A DNA stretch of 64,000 bases from Pseudogemmobacter humi (GCF_900609055.1 NZ_UXAW01000048.1:1-64000); one strand, 5' to 3'. Shown: positions 35,318 through 45,168, counted from the first letter of the stretch. Notes: generated by a model from the sequence alone, not told the origin. Made by a program: numbers and translations.

Positions 35318-38235
35318 TGTTCGACCGGCCCGGCCCGCGCCTTTACGGCCTGCCGCCCGGGGCGGATTTCCCGCGCCGCCTGGTGGCGGGGCTGCTTTCG
35401 CGCATGGAAGGGCGCCCGGCGCAGGATCTGGCGCGGGTGACGATCTGGCTCAACAGTCAGCGGATGCGCCGCCGGGTGCGCCAGGCGTTCCTGGAACGTG
35501 GGCCGGGCTTTCTGCCGCGCCTTCGGCTGGTGTCAGAGCCCGGCGCCGATCCGCTGCTGACCGGCGGCGTGCAGGCGGTCTCGCCTCTGGGGCGGCGGCT
35601 GGAGCTTGCGGTGCTGATCGACCGGCTGCTGACCGCCGAGCCCGATCTGGCGCCGCGTCACGCGCTTTACGATCTCGCGGACAGCCTGGCCGGGCTGATG
35701 GACGAGATGCGGGCCGAGGATGTCGCTCCGGACGCGCTCGACCGGATCGACATCGAGGGCCACGCCGCGCATTGGGCGCGCACCCGGCGCTTCGTCGCGC
35801 TGATCGGGCAGTTCTTCGGCCCGGACGCCGCGCCCGATACCGAGGGGCGGCTGAGGGCGGCGACGCTGGCGCAGATCGCGCTGTGGCGCGAAAGCCCGCC
35901 AGGCGATCCGGTGATCGTCGCGGGCTCGACCGGCTCGCGCGGGACCACGGCGCTGCTGATGCAGGGCGTGGCGGCGCTGCCGCAGGGTGCGGTGGTGGTG
36001 CCGGGTTATGATTTCGATCAGCCCGAAGCGGTGTGGGAGGTGCTGGATGACGGCATCGCGCAGGAGGACCATCCGCAATACCGCTACCACCGGCTAATGG
36101 AGATGCTGGGCCTCAGGCCTGCCGATGTGCGGAACTGGGACGGCCAGCCGCCGCCCGATCCGGCGCGCGGGCGGCTGGTCTCGCTGGCGTTGCGGCCGGC
36201 GCCGGTCACCGATCAGTGGATCGGCGAGGGGCCGTCGCTGGGCGACCTCGGGGCGGCGACCCTGGGCATGACGCTGATCGAGGCGCCGCATCCGCGGGCC
36301 GAGGCCCAGGCCATCGCGCTCCGCCTGCGCGAGGCGGTGGATCGCGGCCAGAGCGCCGCGCTGATCTCGCCCGACCGCGATCTGACGCGGCGGGTGACGG
36401 CGGCCTTGGACCGCTGGCGGCTGGAGCCCGACGATTCCGCGGGCCAGCCGCTGATCCACAGCCCGCCGGGGCGGTTCCTGCGGCTGGTGGCGCGGGCGAT
36501 GGGGCGGCGTCTGACGGCGGACGAATGTCTTGCGCTGCTCAAGCATCCGCTGGCGTTTTCCGAGGCGGATCGCGGCCCCCATCTCCGGCTGACCCAGGAG
36601 CTGGAACTGTATCTGCGCCGGCATGGCCCGGCCTTCCCCGATGCGGACTTTCTGCGGCACTGGGCGGGGGTGAACCGCGACGCTTTCGCCGCGCCCTGGG
36701 CCGAAAGCCTTGGTCAGGTGCTGGAAGGGATCGCCGCCGCCGCGCCCGGCCCGCTGCCCGCGCTGATCGCGCAGCACCGGGCGCTGGCCGAGGCTTTGGC
36801 GCGCGGCACCGGGGAAAGCACCGGCCTCATGTGGGCGCGCGAGGCGGGCGAGGCCGCGCTGGCGGTGATCGGGGAACTGGCGGCCGAGGCGCCCCAGGGC
36901 TTTCACCTCTCGCTCGCCGATTACGCGGCTTTGGCCGATGGGGTGCTGTCGCGCGGCCAGGTGCGCAGCCAGAAGCCCGCCGACGAGCGGATCGTGATCC
37001 TCGGCGCGCAGGAGGCGCGGGTGGCGGGGGCGGATCTGGTGATCCTCGCCGGTCTGACCGAGGGTGTCTGGCCCGCCCAGGCCCCGCCCGACCCCTGGCT
37101 GAACCGCAGGATGCGGCTCGACCTCGGCCTGCTGCTGCCCGAGCGGCGGATCGGCCTTGCGGCGCATGACTTCCAGATGGCGGTGGCCGCGCCCGAGGTG
37201 GTGCTGTCGCACGCCCGGCGCAATGCCGAGGCCGAGACCGTGCCCTCGCGCTGGCTGAACCGGCTGACCAACCTGCTCGACGGCCTGCCGGGGAACGGCG
37301 GGCGCGCGGCTTTGGAGGCGATGCGGGCGCGGGGGGATCGGCTGCTCGACCAGGCGGCGGCGGTCGGTGCGCCTCTGAGCCCGCCTGCGTCGCCGCGCCC
37401 CTCGCCGCGCTCGCCGCTGGCGGTGCGGCCCGCGCGGCTGTCGCTGACCGAGATCGAAAAGCTGATCCGCGACCCTTATGCGATCTATGCCCGCCATGTG
37501 CTGCGGCTGAACCCGCTGATGCCCGCCCGCCCCACGGCGGACGCGCGGCTGCGCGGCGAGGTGCTGCACAAGGTGCCCGAAGCCTTCCTGAAGGACATGC
37601 CGCCCGACCCGGCTGAGGCCGTTGCCGCGCTGATGCGGATCACCGACGAGATCCTTTCCCGCGACGTGGCCTGGCCCGCGATGCGCGCGATCTGGCGCGG
37701 GCGGATGCAGGAGCTTGCCGCGCCCTTCGTCGAGGGGCTGCTGGCCGAAGGCGGCCGGACCGTCTCGATGGAGCGGCGCTATGCGGTGGAACTCGCGGAC
37801 CTCGGCTTCACCCTGGTCGGCAAACCCGACCGGATCGACCTGACCCGCGAGGGGCGGCTGAGGATCGTCGATTACAAGACCGGCCAGCCACCCAGCGAAA
37901 AGCAGCAGGAGGCTTTCGCGAAGCAGCTTCATCTGGCGGCGGTGATGGCGAACCTCGGCGCCTTCCCCGAGGTCGGGCCGCATGACGAGGTGGAGATCGC
38001 CTATGTCCGCCTCGCGCGCGATCTGAAGACGGTGGCCGCCACGCTTGGCCCGGCGGATCTGGAGAAGGTGCTGAACGATTTCCGCCGCCTGATCACGGCG
38101 TATCAGGACCCCGCCCGCGGCTATACCTCGCGCCGGGCGATGGTGGGCACCCGCGAGCGCGGCGATTACGACGATCTGGCGCGCTACGGCGAATGGGAGA
38201 TCACCGATCCGTCGAAGCCGGAGGATGTGCCATGA
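35314..38235 (+). CDS. addB: Double-strand break repair protein AddB
   Basis: A 973-aa subunit of the AddAB helicase-nuclease, which resects double-strand breaks for RecA loading. The N-terminal part is a helicase-like fold with degenerate motifs (RPGPRLYGLPPGADFPRRLVAGLL at the start); the C-terminal RecB-family nuclease is clear (LTEIEKLIRDPYAIYARHVL, then GKPDRIDL and LRIVDYKTGQPPSEKQQEAFAKQL). The cysteine set that holds an Fe-S cluster in Firmicute AddB is not visible. It is overlapped by murU upstream and addA downstream (4 bp each). Confidence 0.95.
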   Translation: MMFDRPGPRLYGLPPGADFPRRLVAGLLSRMEGRPAQDLARVTIWLNSQRMRRRVRQAFLERGPGFLPRLRLVSEPGADPLLTGGVQAVSPLGRRLELAVLIDRLLTAEPDLAPRHALYDLADSLAGLMDEMRAEDVAPDALDRIDIEGHAAHWARTRRFVALIGQFFGPDAAPDTEGRLRAATLAQIALWRESPPGDPVIVAGSTGSRGTTALLMQGVAALPQGAVVVPGYDFDQPEAVWEVLDDGIAQEDHPQYRYHRLMEMLGLRPADVRNWDGQPPPDPARGRLVSLALRPAPVTDQWIGEGPSLGDLGAATLGMTLIEAPHPRAEAQAIALRLREAVDRGQSAALISPDRDLTRRVTAALDRWRLEPDDSAGQPLIHSPPGRFLRLVARAMGRRLTADECLALLKHPLAFSEADRGPHLRLTQELELYLRRHGPAFPDADFLRHWAGVNRDAFAAPWAESLGQVLEGIAAAAPGPLPALIAQHRALAEALARGTGESTGLMWAREAGEAALAVIGELAAEAPQGFHLSLADYAALADGVLSRGQVRSQKPADERIVILGAQEARVAGADLVILAGLTEGVWPAQAPPDPWLNRRMRLDLGLLLPERRIGLAAHDFQMAVAAPEVVLSHARRNAEAETVPSRWLNRLTNLLDGLPGNGGRAALEAMRARGDRLLDQAAAVGAPLSPPASPRPSPRSPLAVRPARLSLTEIEKLIRDPYAIYARHVLRLNPLMPARPTADARLRGEVLHKVPEAFLKDMPPDPAEAVAALMRITDEILSRDVAWPAMRAIWRGRMQELAAPFVEGLLAEGGRTVSMERRYAVELADLGFTLVGKPDRIDLTREGRLRIVDYKTGQPPSEKQQEAFAKQLHLAAVMANLGAFPEVGPHDEVEIAYVRLARDLKTVAATLGPADLEKVLNDFRRLITAYQDPARGYTSRRAMVGTRERGDYDDLARYGEWEITDPSKPEDVP

Positions 38236-41200
38236 GCCCCCATCCCGCCGCCGCGGCGCAGATCGGTGCGTCGGATCCGTCCTCGAACGTCTGGCTGGTC
38301 GCCAATGCCGGATCGGGCAAGACCAAGGTGCTGACCGACCGGGTGGCGCGGCTGCTTTTGCGCGGGGTGGACCCGCAGAACATCCTTTGCCTCACCTATA
38401 CCAAGGCCGCCGCCGCCGAGATGCAGAACCGGCTGTTCCGCCGTCTGGGCGAATGGGCGATGGCCTCGGGGCCGGATCTGCGCAGGAACCTCGCCGATCT
38501 GGGCGAGGGCGGCGCGCTGCCCGAACCCGCCTTGCGCCGCGCGCGGCAGCTCTTTGCGCGCGCGATCGAGACGCCGGGCGGCATCCGCATCCAGACCATC
38601 CATTCCTTCTGCGCCGGCCTGTTGCGCCGCTTTCCGCTGGAGGCCGGGGTCAGCCCCTCGTTCAGCGAGCTGGACGACCGCTCGGCGGAGCTGTTGCGCA
38701 ACAGGATCCTTGAGGAGATGGCCGGGGAAGAGCCGGATCTGTTCACCGCGATCCTGCCCGAGATGGGCGAGCGGGTGGATGAGTTCCTTGCCCAGATCAC
38801 CGGGCGGCGCGGCGATCTGATGCAGGTGCCCGATGACGCGGTTTTGCGCGCGGCTTTCGGCCTTGCCGACGGGCTCGACGAGGCCGCGCTTGAGGCGCAG
38901 GTCTTCGGCCCCGGCGACGGGGCGCTGCTGGCCGCGATCATCCCCGCGCTGGCGGCGGGGAAGGCGACCGACCAGAAGGCCTCGCTTGCGCTCGGGGGGG
39001 TGCCGCTTCCGCTGACGCTTGACGCTCTGCCGGTGCTTGAGGGGCTGTTCCTGTTCGGGGCCACCGCGAAAACCCCGTTCGGGGCAAAGACCGACAGCTT
39101 CCCGACGAAGGACTGCCGCGCTTCGCTTGGCCCGCATCTCGACGGATTGCAGGCGCTGATGCGGCGGGTCGAGGATGCGCGGCCCCTGCGCCTTGGCCTC
39201 GCCAGCTTGCGCAAGGCGCTGGCGCTGCACCGTTTCGCCGCCGGTTTCCTGCGCCGCTATGAGGCCGCCAAAGCCGCCCACGGCTGGCTGGATTTCGACG
39301 ATTTCATCACCCGCGCGAGCCGCCTTCTGACCGATCCGGCGGTGGCGCCCTGGGTGCTTTACCGGCTGGACGGCTCCATCGACCATGTGCTGGTCGATGA
39401 GGCCCAGGACACCAGCCCCGGCCAGTGGCGCATCATCGCCGCGCTGACCGGGGAATTCGTCGCGGGCGAGGGCGCGCGCGAGGCGGAACGCTCGTTCTTT
39501 GTGGTGGGCGACAAGAAGCAGTCGATCTATTCCTTCCAGGGCGCCGACGTGGCCGGATTCGACGCGGTGAAGGCGCGGTTTGCGGAAGGGTTCGCAGGGG
39601 CGGGCGTGCCGATTGCGGAACGGACGCTGGAACACTCCTTCCGCTCGTCGCAGGCGATCCTCGCGCTGGTGGATCTGTGTTTCCAGGGCGGGATGCAGGA
39701 GGCGCTCGGCGGCGCGTTCCGGCACCGGCCGTTCCATGAGGCGCTGCCCGGACGGGTGGACATCTGGCCCGTGGTGCCGAAGCCCGAGGCGCCGGAGGAA
39801 CGCGAATGGTTCGATCCGGTCGATCTGGTGGGCGAGACCGACGCCACCGTGGTGCTGGCCCGTCAGGTCGCCGAAGAGATCGCCGCGATGATCCGCGAGG
39901 GGCGGCAGATCCCCGACCACCGCGCGGAGGGTGGGTTCCGCCCGGTGCGGGCGGGGGATGTGCTGATCCTCGTCCAGCGGCGCGGCCCGATCTTCGAGGC
40001 GATCATCCGGGCCTGCAAGGCGCTCGGCCTGCCGATCGCGGGGCCGGACCGGCTGACGCTGACCGGGGAACTCGCGGTGCGCGACCTGCTGGCGCTGCTG
40101 TCCTTCCTGAACACGCCCGAGGACGATCTGGCTTTGGCCACGGCTTTGCGTTCGCCCCTCTTCGGCTGGTCCGAGGCGCGGCTTTATTGCCTCGCGCATG
40201 GGCGGCCGGGCTATCTCTGGCAGGCTTTGCGCCACGCGGGCGAGGAGGAGACCCGCGAGGTGCTGGACGATCTGCGCCGGCTGTCGGAATACCTGCGGCC
40301 CTATGAACTCCTGGACCGGATCCTGACCCGCCACCACGGCAGGGCGAAGCTGCTCGGGCGGCTCGGCGAAGAGGCGGCGGATGCGATTGACGAGCTTTCG
40401 CAGCAGGCTTTGGCCTATGAGCGCGCCGAGGTGCCCAGCCTGACCGGCTTTCTGGTGTGGATGGAGGCGGGCGAGGTCGAGGTCAAACGCCAGGCCGAGG
40501 GCGAGGGCGAGCTGATCCGGGTCATGACGGTGCACGGCTCGAAAGGGCTGGAGGCGCCAGTGGTGATCCTGCCCGACACCGCCGACCGGCGGCTGAGCGA
40601 CAAGGATCTGATCCTGCCGCTGGCGCCGGGGGTGGTGACCTGGGCCGGGCGCAAGACCGACGATCCGGTCGCTTTGGCCGCGGCCAAGGCCGGGCGGGCG
40701 GCGGCGCGCGAGGCCGAGAACCTGCGGCTTCTTTACGTCGCGATCACCCGGGCGAAGCACTGGCTGATCGTGGCGGCCTCGGGCGAGGCGGGGGACGGGT
40801 CCTGGTATGGCATCATCCGCAAGGGGGCCGGGAACCTTGCGCTGACCGAAGGTCCGGGCGGCAGGCTGCGCCACGAATACGGCGCCTGGCCACCGGATGC
40901 GCCCGCGCCTTATGCGGCCCGCGCGGCTATTCCCGCGCCGGAGTTCGCGCAGCGCAGGGCGCCCGCGCCCGTGGCGCCGCCGAGGGTCTGGTCGCCCTCG
41001 GGCCTCGGCGGCGGACCTGCGACGGTGCGGGCCGCCCCCGCCGATTTCGACGAGGACGACCCGCTGGAGCGCGGCACCAAACTGCATCTGCTGCTTCAGC
41101 ACCTGGCCGGGGTGCCCTCTGACCGCTGGCCCGGCCTTGCCGCCCGGCTGGGGGCCGGTGACGCGCTCATGGCCGAGGCGCGCGACATTCTGACCGACCC

Positions 41201-41537
41201 GGATCTGGCCTGGATCTTCGGCCCGGACTCGCTGGCCGAGGCCGAACTCGCCGCGCCCTGGAATGGCGGCTGGCTGGTGGGATCGGTCGACCGGCTGGTC
41301 GTTGCGCCCGATCTGGTGACGGTGGTCGATTTCAAATCGAACGCCGCGCTGCCCGGCACCGCCGCAGAGGTGCCCGAGACCTATCTGCGCCAGTTGGGCG
41401 CCTATGCCCATGCGGTGGCGGCGATTTATCCCGGGCGGCGGGTGGAAACCGCGATCCTCTGGACCCGGGCGCGGCGGCTGATGCGGCTCGGCCCGGCAGA
41501 GGTGGAGGCGGCTTTGCGTCGCGCGCAGGACTCGTAG
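38232..41537 (+). CDS. addA: Double-strand break repair helicase AddA
   Basis: The 1101-aa UvrD-type helicase/nuclease partner of AddB. Walker A is ANAGSGKT (24-31), with LTYTKAAAAEMQNRL, HSFCAGLLRRFPLEAG, DEAQDTSPGQW (motif II), VGDKKQSIYSFQGAD (motif III), RVMTVHGSKGLEAPVV (motif V), LLYVAITRAKHWLIV (motif VI) and a C-terminal nuclease VVDFKSNAALPG. The start is ATG 38232, within the addB stop. A trxA promoter lies directly after the stop. Confidence 0.97.
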   Translation: MSPHPAAAAQIGASDPSSNVWLVANAGSGKTKVLTDRVARLLLRGVDPQNILCLTYTKAAAAEMQNRLFRRLGEWAMASGPDLRRNLADLGEGGALPEPALRRARQLFARAIETPGGIRIQTIHSFCAGLLRRFPLEAGVSPSFSELDDRSAELLRNRILEEMAGEEPDLFTAILPEMGERVDEFLAQITGRRGDLMQVPDDAVLRAAFGLADGLDEAALEAQVFGPGDGALLAAIIPALAAGKATDQKASLALGGVPLPLTLDALPVLEGLFLFGATAKTPFGAKTDSFPTKDCRASLGPHLDGLQALMRRVEDARPLRLGLASLRKALALHRFAAGFLRRYEAAKAAHGWLDFDDFITRASRLLTDPAVAPWVLYRLDGSIDHVLVDEAQDTSPGQWRIIAALTGEFVAGEGAREAERSFFVVGDKKQSIYSFQGADVAGFDAVKARFAEGFAGAGVPIAERTLEHSFRSSQAILALVDLCFQGGMQEALGGAFRHRPFHEALPGRVDIWPVVPKPEAPEEREWFDPVDLVGETDATVVLARQVAEEIAAMIREGRQIPDHRAEGGFRPVRAGDVLILVQRRGPIFEAIIRACKALGLPIAGPDRLTLTGELAVRDLLALLSFLNTPEDDLALATALRSPLFGWSEARLYCLAHGRPGYLWQALRHAGEEETREVLDDLRRLSEYLRPYELLDRILTRHHGRAKLLGRLGEEAADAIDELSQQALAYERAEVPSLTGFLVWMEAGEVEVKRQAEGEGELIRVMTVHGSKGLEAPVVILPDTADRRLSDKDLILPLAPGVVTWAGRKTDDPVALAAAKAGRAAAREAENLRLLYVAITRAKHWLIVAASGEAGDGSWYGIIRKGAGNLALTEGPGGRLRHEYGAWPPDAPAPYAARAAIPAPEFAQRRAPAPVAPPRVWSPSGLGGGPATVRAAPADFDEDDPLERGTKLHLLLQHLAGVPSDRWPGLAARLGAGDALMAEARDILTDPDLAWIFGPDSLAEAELAAPWNGGWLVGSVDRLVVAPDLVTVVDFKSNAALPGTAAEVPETYLRQLGAYAHAVAAIYPGRRVETAILWTRARRLMRLGPAEVEAALRRAQDS

Positions 41538-41549
41538 CCGCGGGCGACC

Positions 41550-41578
41550 TTGATCTTCCCCGGGGGCAAACCTAGTTT
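41550..41578 (+). promoter_or_regulatory. Candidate promoter of trxA
   Basis: TTGATC (41550-41555), a 17-bp spacer and TAGTTT (41573-41578), 31 bp upstream of the trxA ATG and just after the addA stop. Sigma-70-like by eye. Confidence 0.45.
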
Positions 41579-41609
41579 CGATTCCGACCATCCATTCAGG
41601 AGAACCACT

Positions 41610-41936
41610 ATGGGCGCTGCCACCATCGCCGTTACCGACGCCACTTTTGATCAGGAAGTCCGCCAGTCGGCGATTCCGGTCGTGGTGGATTTCTGGGCCG
41701 AATGGTGCGGCCCCTGCCGGATGATCGGCCCGGCGCTGGAAGAACTGGCCGCCGAATACCAGGGCCGGGTCAAGATCGTGAAGGTCAACGTGGACGAGAA
41801 CCCCGACAGCCCGGCGCAACTGGGCGTGCGCGGGATTCCGGCGCTGTTTCTGTTCCGGGATGGCCAGGTCGTCTCGAACAAGACCGGCGCCGCGCCCAAG
41901 GCGGCGCTGGCGAACTGGATCAACTCGGCGATCTGA
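41610..41936 (+). CDS. trxA: Thioredoxin 1
   Basis: A 108-aa cytoplasmic dithiol reductant with active site WCGPC (C33, C36) in [18 protein letters not shown], the buried Asp in VDFWAE and the cis-Pro in [18 protein letters not shown] is 8 bp before ATG. A monocistronic unit is likely: its own promoter candidate and a terminator flank it. The position immediately after addAB is common in Rhodobacterales. Confidence 0.97.
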   Translation: MGAATIAVTDATFDQEVRQSAIPVVVDFWAEWCGPCRMIGPALEELAAEYQGRVKIVKVNVDENPDSPAQLGVRGIPALFLFRDGQVVSNKTGAAPKAALANWINSAI

Positions 41937-41957
41937 ACCGAAGCGTGAGATGCGCGA

Positions 41958-41980
41958 ACGGGCCCTCCGGGGCCCGTTTT
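41958..41980 (+). terminator. Rho-independent terminator of trxA
   Basis: ACGGGCCC (41958-41965) and GGGCCCGT (41970-41977) with a TCCG loop, followed by TTT, 22 bp after the trxA stop. Confidence 0.9.
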
Positions 41981-42011
41981 CCTGTCGGGCAGACAGCAAC
42001 CGGAAGGGCGA

Positions 42012-42572
42012 ATGATGGCGGATGACAAGTTTCCCGGCTGGCACGGCACCACGATTCTCGCGGTGCGCCGCGGCGGCGAGGTGGTGGTGGCCGGAGACGG
42101 CCAGGTCAGCCTGGGCCAGACCGTGATCAAGGGCTCGGCCCGCAAGGTGCGCCGGTTGTCGCCCGGGGGCCATCCGGTGGTCTGCGGCTTCGCGGGCTCC
42201 ACCGCCGATGCCTTCACCCTGCTGGAGCGGCTGGAGAAGAAGCTGGAGGCCGCGCCGGGGCAACTTGCCCGCGCCTGCGTCGATCTGGCGAAAGACTGGC
42301 GGATGGACAAATACCTGCGCAACCTTGAGGCGATGCTGATCGTGACCGACGGCGATCAGGTCTTCGTGCTGACCGGCGCGGGCGATGTGCTGGAACCCGA
42401 ACATGACGTGGCCGCCATCGGCTCGGGCGGCAATTACGCTCTGGCCGCCGCGCGCGGGCTGATGGAGACCGGCCTCTCCGCCGAAGAGGTGGCGCGCAAG
42501 GCCATGGCCATCGCGGCCTCGATCTGCGTCTATACGAACGGCAATCTCACCGTCGAGAAGATCGCGAAATGA
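42012..42572 (+). CDS. hslV: ATP-dependent protease subunit HslV
   Basis: A 186-aa peptidase of the HslUV (ClpQY) proteasome-like protease. The N-terminus [12 protein letters not shown] precedes [25 protein letters not shown], so the catalytic threonine (T13) must be exposed by removing a 12-residue propeptide. The family continues with [31 protein letters not shown] and the C-terminal [16 protein letters not shown]. Start may be 42012 or 42015 (ATGATG). Its stop overlaps the DUF2157 gene by 4 bp. Confidence 0.97.
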   Translation: MMADDKFPGWHGTTILAVRRGGEVVVAGDGQVSLGQTVIKGSARKVRRLSPGGHPVVCGFAGSTADAFTLLERLEKKLEAAPGQLARACVDLAKDWRMDKYLRNLEAMLIVTDGDQVFVLTGAGDVLEPEHDVAAIGSGGNYALAAARGLMETGLSAEEVARKAMAIAASICVYTNGNLTVEKIAK

Positions 42573-43654
42573 CCCCGGAAGATCTGCGCGCCGGTGTCCA
42601 GGCCGGGATCCTGACCGAGGCCCAGGCCGCGGGGCTGAAGGCTTTGGCCGAATCCCGCGCCGGGCGCCGCGCCGCCCTGGCGGGCGAGGACGAACCTTTC
42701 GAGTTCTTCCGCGGCTTTTCCGAGATCTTCATCTCGATCGGCCTGATCATCCTGCTTTCCGGCCTGATGGGGCTGATCGCCTGGGTGGGCGGCGCCGCCA
42801 TCGCGATCTTCCTGCCGCTGATCTGCGCCGCTATCGCCTGGTGGTGGGCGGGTTATTTCACGCTGAAGCGGCGGATGAACCTGCCCTCGATGGTGCTGGC
42901 CGTGACCTTCGGCGGCTCGATCCTGGTGGCGGGCGTCACGCTGATGCTGCAAACCATGGCCGACAGCCTCGATTTCAGCCGCTGGCTGGTGGTGCTGCCG
43001 CTGATCGTGGCGACGCTGGCGATGGGGCTGTGGTATCGCCGGTTCCGGCTGCCGTTTTCGATGTTCGTGCTGGCGGGTTTCGCGCTGCTGACGCTGTATT
43101 CGCTGGTGGCCTCGCCCCAGGTGATCGCCGACGTGCTGATCGGCACCAGTCGCAACGGCCTCGGCCGGTTCTTCGACCTGCGGCAAAGCCCGGTCTTCGC
43201 GCTGACCACGCTGGTCTTCGGGCTGGCGGCTTTCGCAGCCGGCATGTGGTTCGACATGAAGGATCCGAACCGGCTGGGGCGCCATTCGGCCACCGCCTTC
43301 TGGCTGCATCTCTCGGCCGCGCCCGCGCTGGTGAATACGGTGGCGCTGACGCTGTATAACTCGGGCGGCACCCGGGGGATGCTGCTGCTGATCCTCGCGC
43401 TGCTGGTGATCACGGCTCTGGCGCTGGTGATCGACCGGCGCTCGTTCCTGTCGGCGGCCATCGCCTATATCGCGCTGGTGCTGGGCTGGGTCATCGGCGA
43501 GGGTGGGGCCTTCGGCGCCTGGGTGCTGCTGCTGCTGATCCTTGGCGCGCTGATCACCGCCATGGGAACCTGGTGGGTGCAGCTGCGCAACGGGCTGATG
43601 CGGGCCCTGCCGGACTTTCCCGGCAAAAGCCGCCTGCCGCCCTGGGCGGGCTGA
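42569..43654 (+). CDS. DUF2157-type polytopic membrane protein
   Basis: A 361-aa protein whose cytoplasmic N-terminus ([30 protein letters not shown]) matches DUF2157-like proteins, followed by ten or more hydrophobic helices ([19 protein letters not shown] through [14 protein letters not shown]). It is placed between hslV and hslU with a 4-bp overlap to hslV, so it is translated with the protease. No enzymatic motif is seen and the function is unknown. A heat- or envelope-stress role is only suggested by the context. Confidence 0.8.
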   Translation: MTPEDLRAGVQAGILTEAQAAGLKALAESRAGRRAALAGEDEPFEFFRGFSEIFISIGLIILLSGLMGLIAWVGGAAIAIFLPLICAAIAWWWAGYFTLKRRMNLPSMVLAVTFGGSILVAGVTLMLQTMADSLDFSRWLVVLPLIVATLAMGLWYRRFRLPFSMFVLAGFALLTLYSLVASPQVIADVLIGTSRNGLGRFFDLRQSPVFALTTLVFGLAAFAAGMWFDMKDPNRLGRHSATAFWLHLSAAPALVNTVALTLYNSGGTRGMLLLILALLVITALALVIDRRSFLSAAIAYIALVLGWVIGEGGAFGAWVLLLLILGALITAMGTWWVQLRNGLMRALPDFPGKSRLPPWAG

Positions 43655-43727
43655 GACGCCCGGCGCTGCGGTTGAAACGCCCGCCCCCGGTCTTTAAGTG
43701 ATGCGCCATGGATACGAGGAAGCCCCG

Positions 43728-45029
43728 ATGACCGACCTGACCCCGCGCGAGATCGTCTCGGAGCTCGACCGTTTCATCATCGGCCAGCGCGACGCCAAGC
43801 GCGCTGTTGCCGTGGCGCTGCGCAACCGCTGGCGCAGGAAGCGCCTGGCGGACGATCTGCGCGATGAGGTCTATCCGAAGAACATCCTGATGATCGGCCC
43901 GACCGGGGTCGGCAAGACCGAAATCTCGCGCCGCCTTGCCCGGCTGGCGAAGGCGCCGTTCCTCAAGGTCGAGGCGACCAAGTTCACCGAGGTCGGCTAT
44001 GTCGGCCGCGACGTGGACAGCATCATCCGCGATCTGATGGATGTGGCGGTGGTCGACACCCGCGCGCTGATGCGCGAGGAGGTGCGCGAAAAGGCCCGCC
44101 GCGCCGCCGAGGAACGGGTGATCGACGCCGTTGCCGGCAAGGATTCGCGCGAACAGACCCGCGAGATGTTCCGCAGGAAGCTGCGCGCGGGCGAACTCGA
44201 TGACACGATGATCGAGATCGAGATCACCGACGCCGGTCCGGCGCTGCCGATGATGATGGGCGGCGGCCAGGGCATGGAGATGCAGCTCCAGGGCTTGCAG
44301 GAGATGTTCGGCAAGGCCTTCCAGCGCAGTACGAAAAAGCGCGTCACCGTGGCCGAGAGCTACGATCTGCTGATCGGGCAGGAGGCCGACAAGCTGCTCG
44401 ACGACGAGGCGGTGAAGCTCGCGGCGCTCGATGCCGTGCAGTCGAACGGCATCGTCTTTCTCGACGAGATCGACAAGATCTGCGCCCGGGCCGAGGCGCG
44501 CGGCGCCGATGTCTCGCGCGAGGGCGTACAGCGCGACCTGCTGCCCCTGATCGAGGGCACCACGGTTTCCACCAAATACGGCCCGGTGAAGACCGATCAT
44601 ATCCTGTTCATCGCCTCCGGCGCCTTCCATGTGGCGAAGCCCTCGGATCTGCTTCCGGAACTCCAGGGTCGTTTGCCGATCCGGGTGGAGCTGGGCGCGC
44701 TGACCGAGGCGGATTTCGTCCGCATCCTGACCGAGACCGACAATGCGCTGACCCGGCAATATGCCGGGCTGATGGCGACCGAAGAGGTGAAGGTCCGCTT
44801 CACAGAGGACGGAATCGCCGCCATCGCCCGGCTGGCGGCCGAGGTGAACCGCAGCGTCGAGAACATCGGCGCGCGGCGGCTGTATACGGTGATGGAGCGG
44901 GTGTTCGAGGAACTCTCCTTCACCGCGCCGGACCGTTCCGGCGACGAGGTGGTGGTGAATGAGGATTTCGTCGAGAAGAACGTGGGCGAACTGGCGCGTT
45001 CGGCGGATATTTCGCGTTACGTGCTCTGA
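43728..45029 (+). CDS. hslU: ATP-dependent protease ATPase subunit HslU
   Basis: A 433-aa AAA+ unfoldase for Hsl[38 protein letters not shown], Walker A GPTGVGKT (57-64), the pore-loop region [16 protein letters not shown], an I domain, Walker [12 protein letters not shown], sensor-type [16 protein letters not shown] and a C-terminus ending in SADISRYVL, which inserts into HslV. The start is ATG 43728 with GAGGA upstream. A G/C hairpin follows the stop, at the beginning of a modular intergenic repeat. Confidence 0.98.
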   Translation: MTDLTPREIVSELDRFIIGQRDAKRAVAVALRNRWRRKRLADDLRDEVYPKNILMIGPTGVGKTEISRRLARLAKAPFLKVEATKFTEVGYVGRDVDSIIRDLMDVAVVDTRALMREEVREKARRAAEERVIDAVAGKDSREQTREMFRRKLRAGELDDTMIEIEITDAGPALPMMMGGGQGMEMQLQGLQEMFGKAFQRSTKKRVTVAESYDLLIGQEADKLLDDEAVKLAALDAVQSNGIVFLDEIDKICARAEARGADVSREGVQRDLLPLIEGTTVSTKYGPVKTDHILFIASGAFHVAKPSDLLPELQGRLPIRVELGALTEADFVRILTETDNALTRQYAGLMATEEVKVRFTEDGIAAIARLAAEVNRSVENIGARRLYTVMERVFEELSFTAPDRSGDEVVVNEDFVEKNVGELARSADISRYVL

Positions 45030-45040
45030 CTGAGGGCGAA

Positions 45041-45105
45041 AGGGGGCGCCGCCCCCTCGCTGCTTCGCAGCTCACCCCCGGGGTACTTATATCAGGGTGA
45101 AAGCA
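45041..45105 (+). repeat. Modular intergenic repeat, copy 2 (also hslU 3' hairpin)
   Basis: AGGGGGC/GCCCCCT hairpin (45041-45057), small hairpin GCTGC-ttc-GCAGC (45059-45071), then tail CACCCCCGGGGTACTTATATC and AGGGTGAAAGC (45073-45104). It has the same order of parts as the copy at 30693. It starts 12 bp after the hslU stop. The tail forms an imperfect inverted repeat with copy 3. Confidence 0.6.
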
Positions 45106-45111
45106 TAAGGG

Positions 45112-45168
45112 GCTTTCATCCTGACCCAAATACCCCCGCCGGAGGCGTCCGGCGCCTGCCACAGGCGC
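45112..45168 (-). repeat. Modular intergenic repeat, copy 3 (inverted)
   Basis: Read on the minus strand: hairpin GCGCCTG-tgg-CAGGCGC (45168-45152), hairpin CGCCGGA/TCCGGCG (45154-45137), then tail GGGGGTATTTGGGTCAGGAT and GAAAGC (45137-45112). It has the same module order as copies 1 and 2, but faces copy 2 head to head with about 7 bp between the tails. Confidence 0.55.

Noticed and set aside
38184-42404. Very long minus-strand open frame (over 1400 codons) opposite addA, trxA and hslV
   Set aside because: It is antisense to clear conserved genes; GC-rich DNA with few stops creates such frames, and the translation is His/Arg/Gly/Gln-rich without domains.
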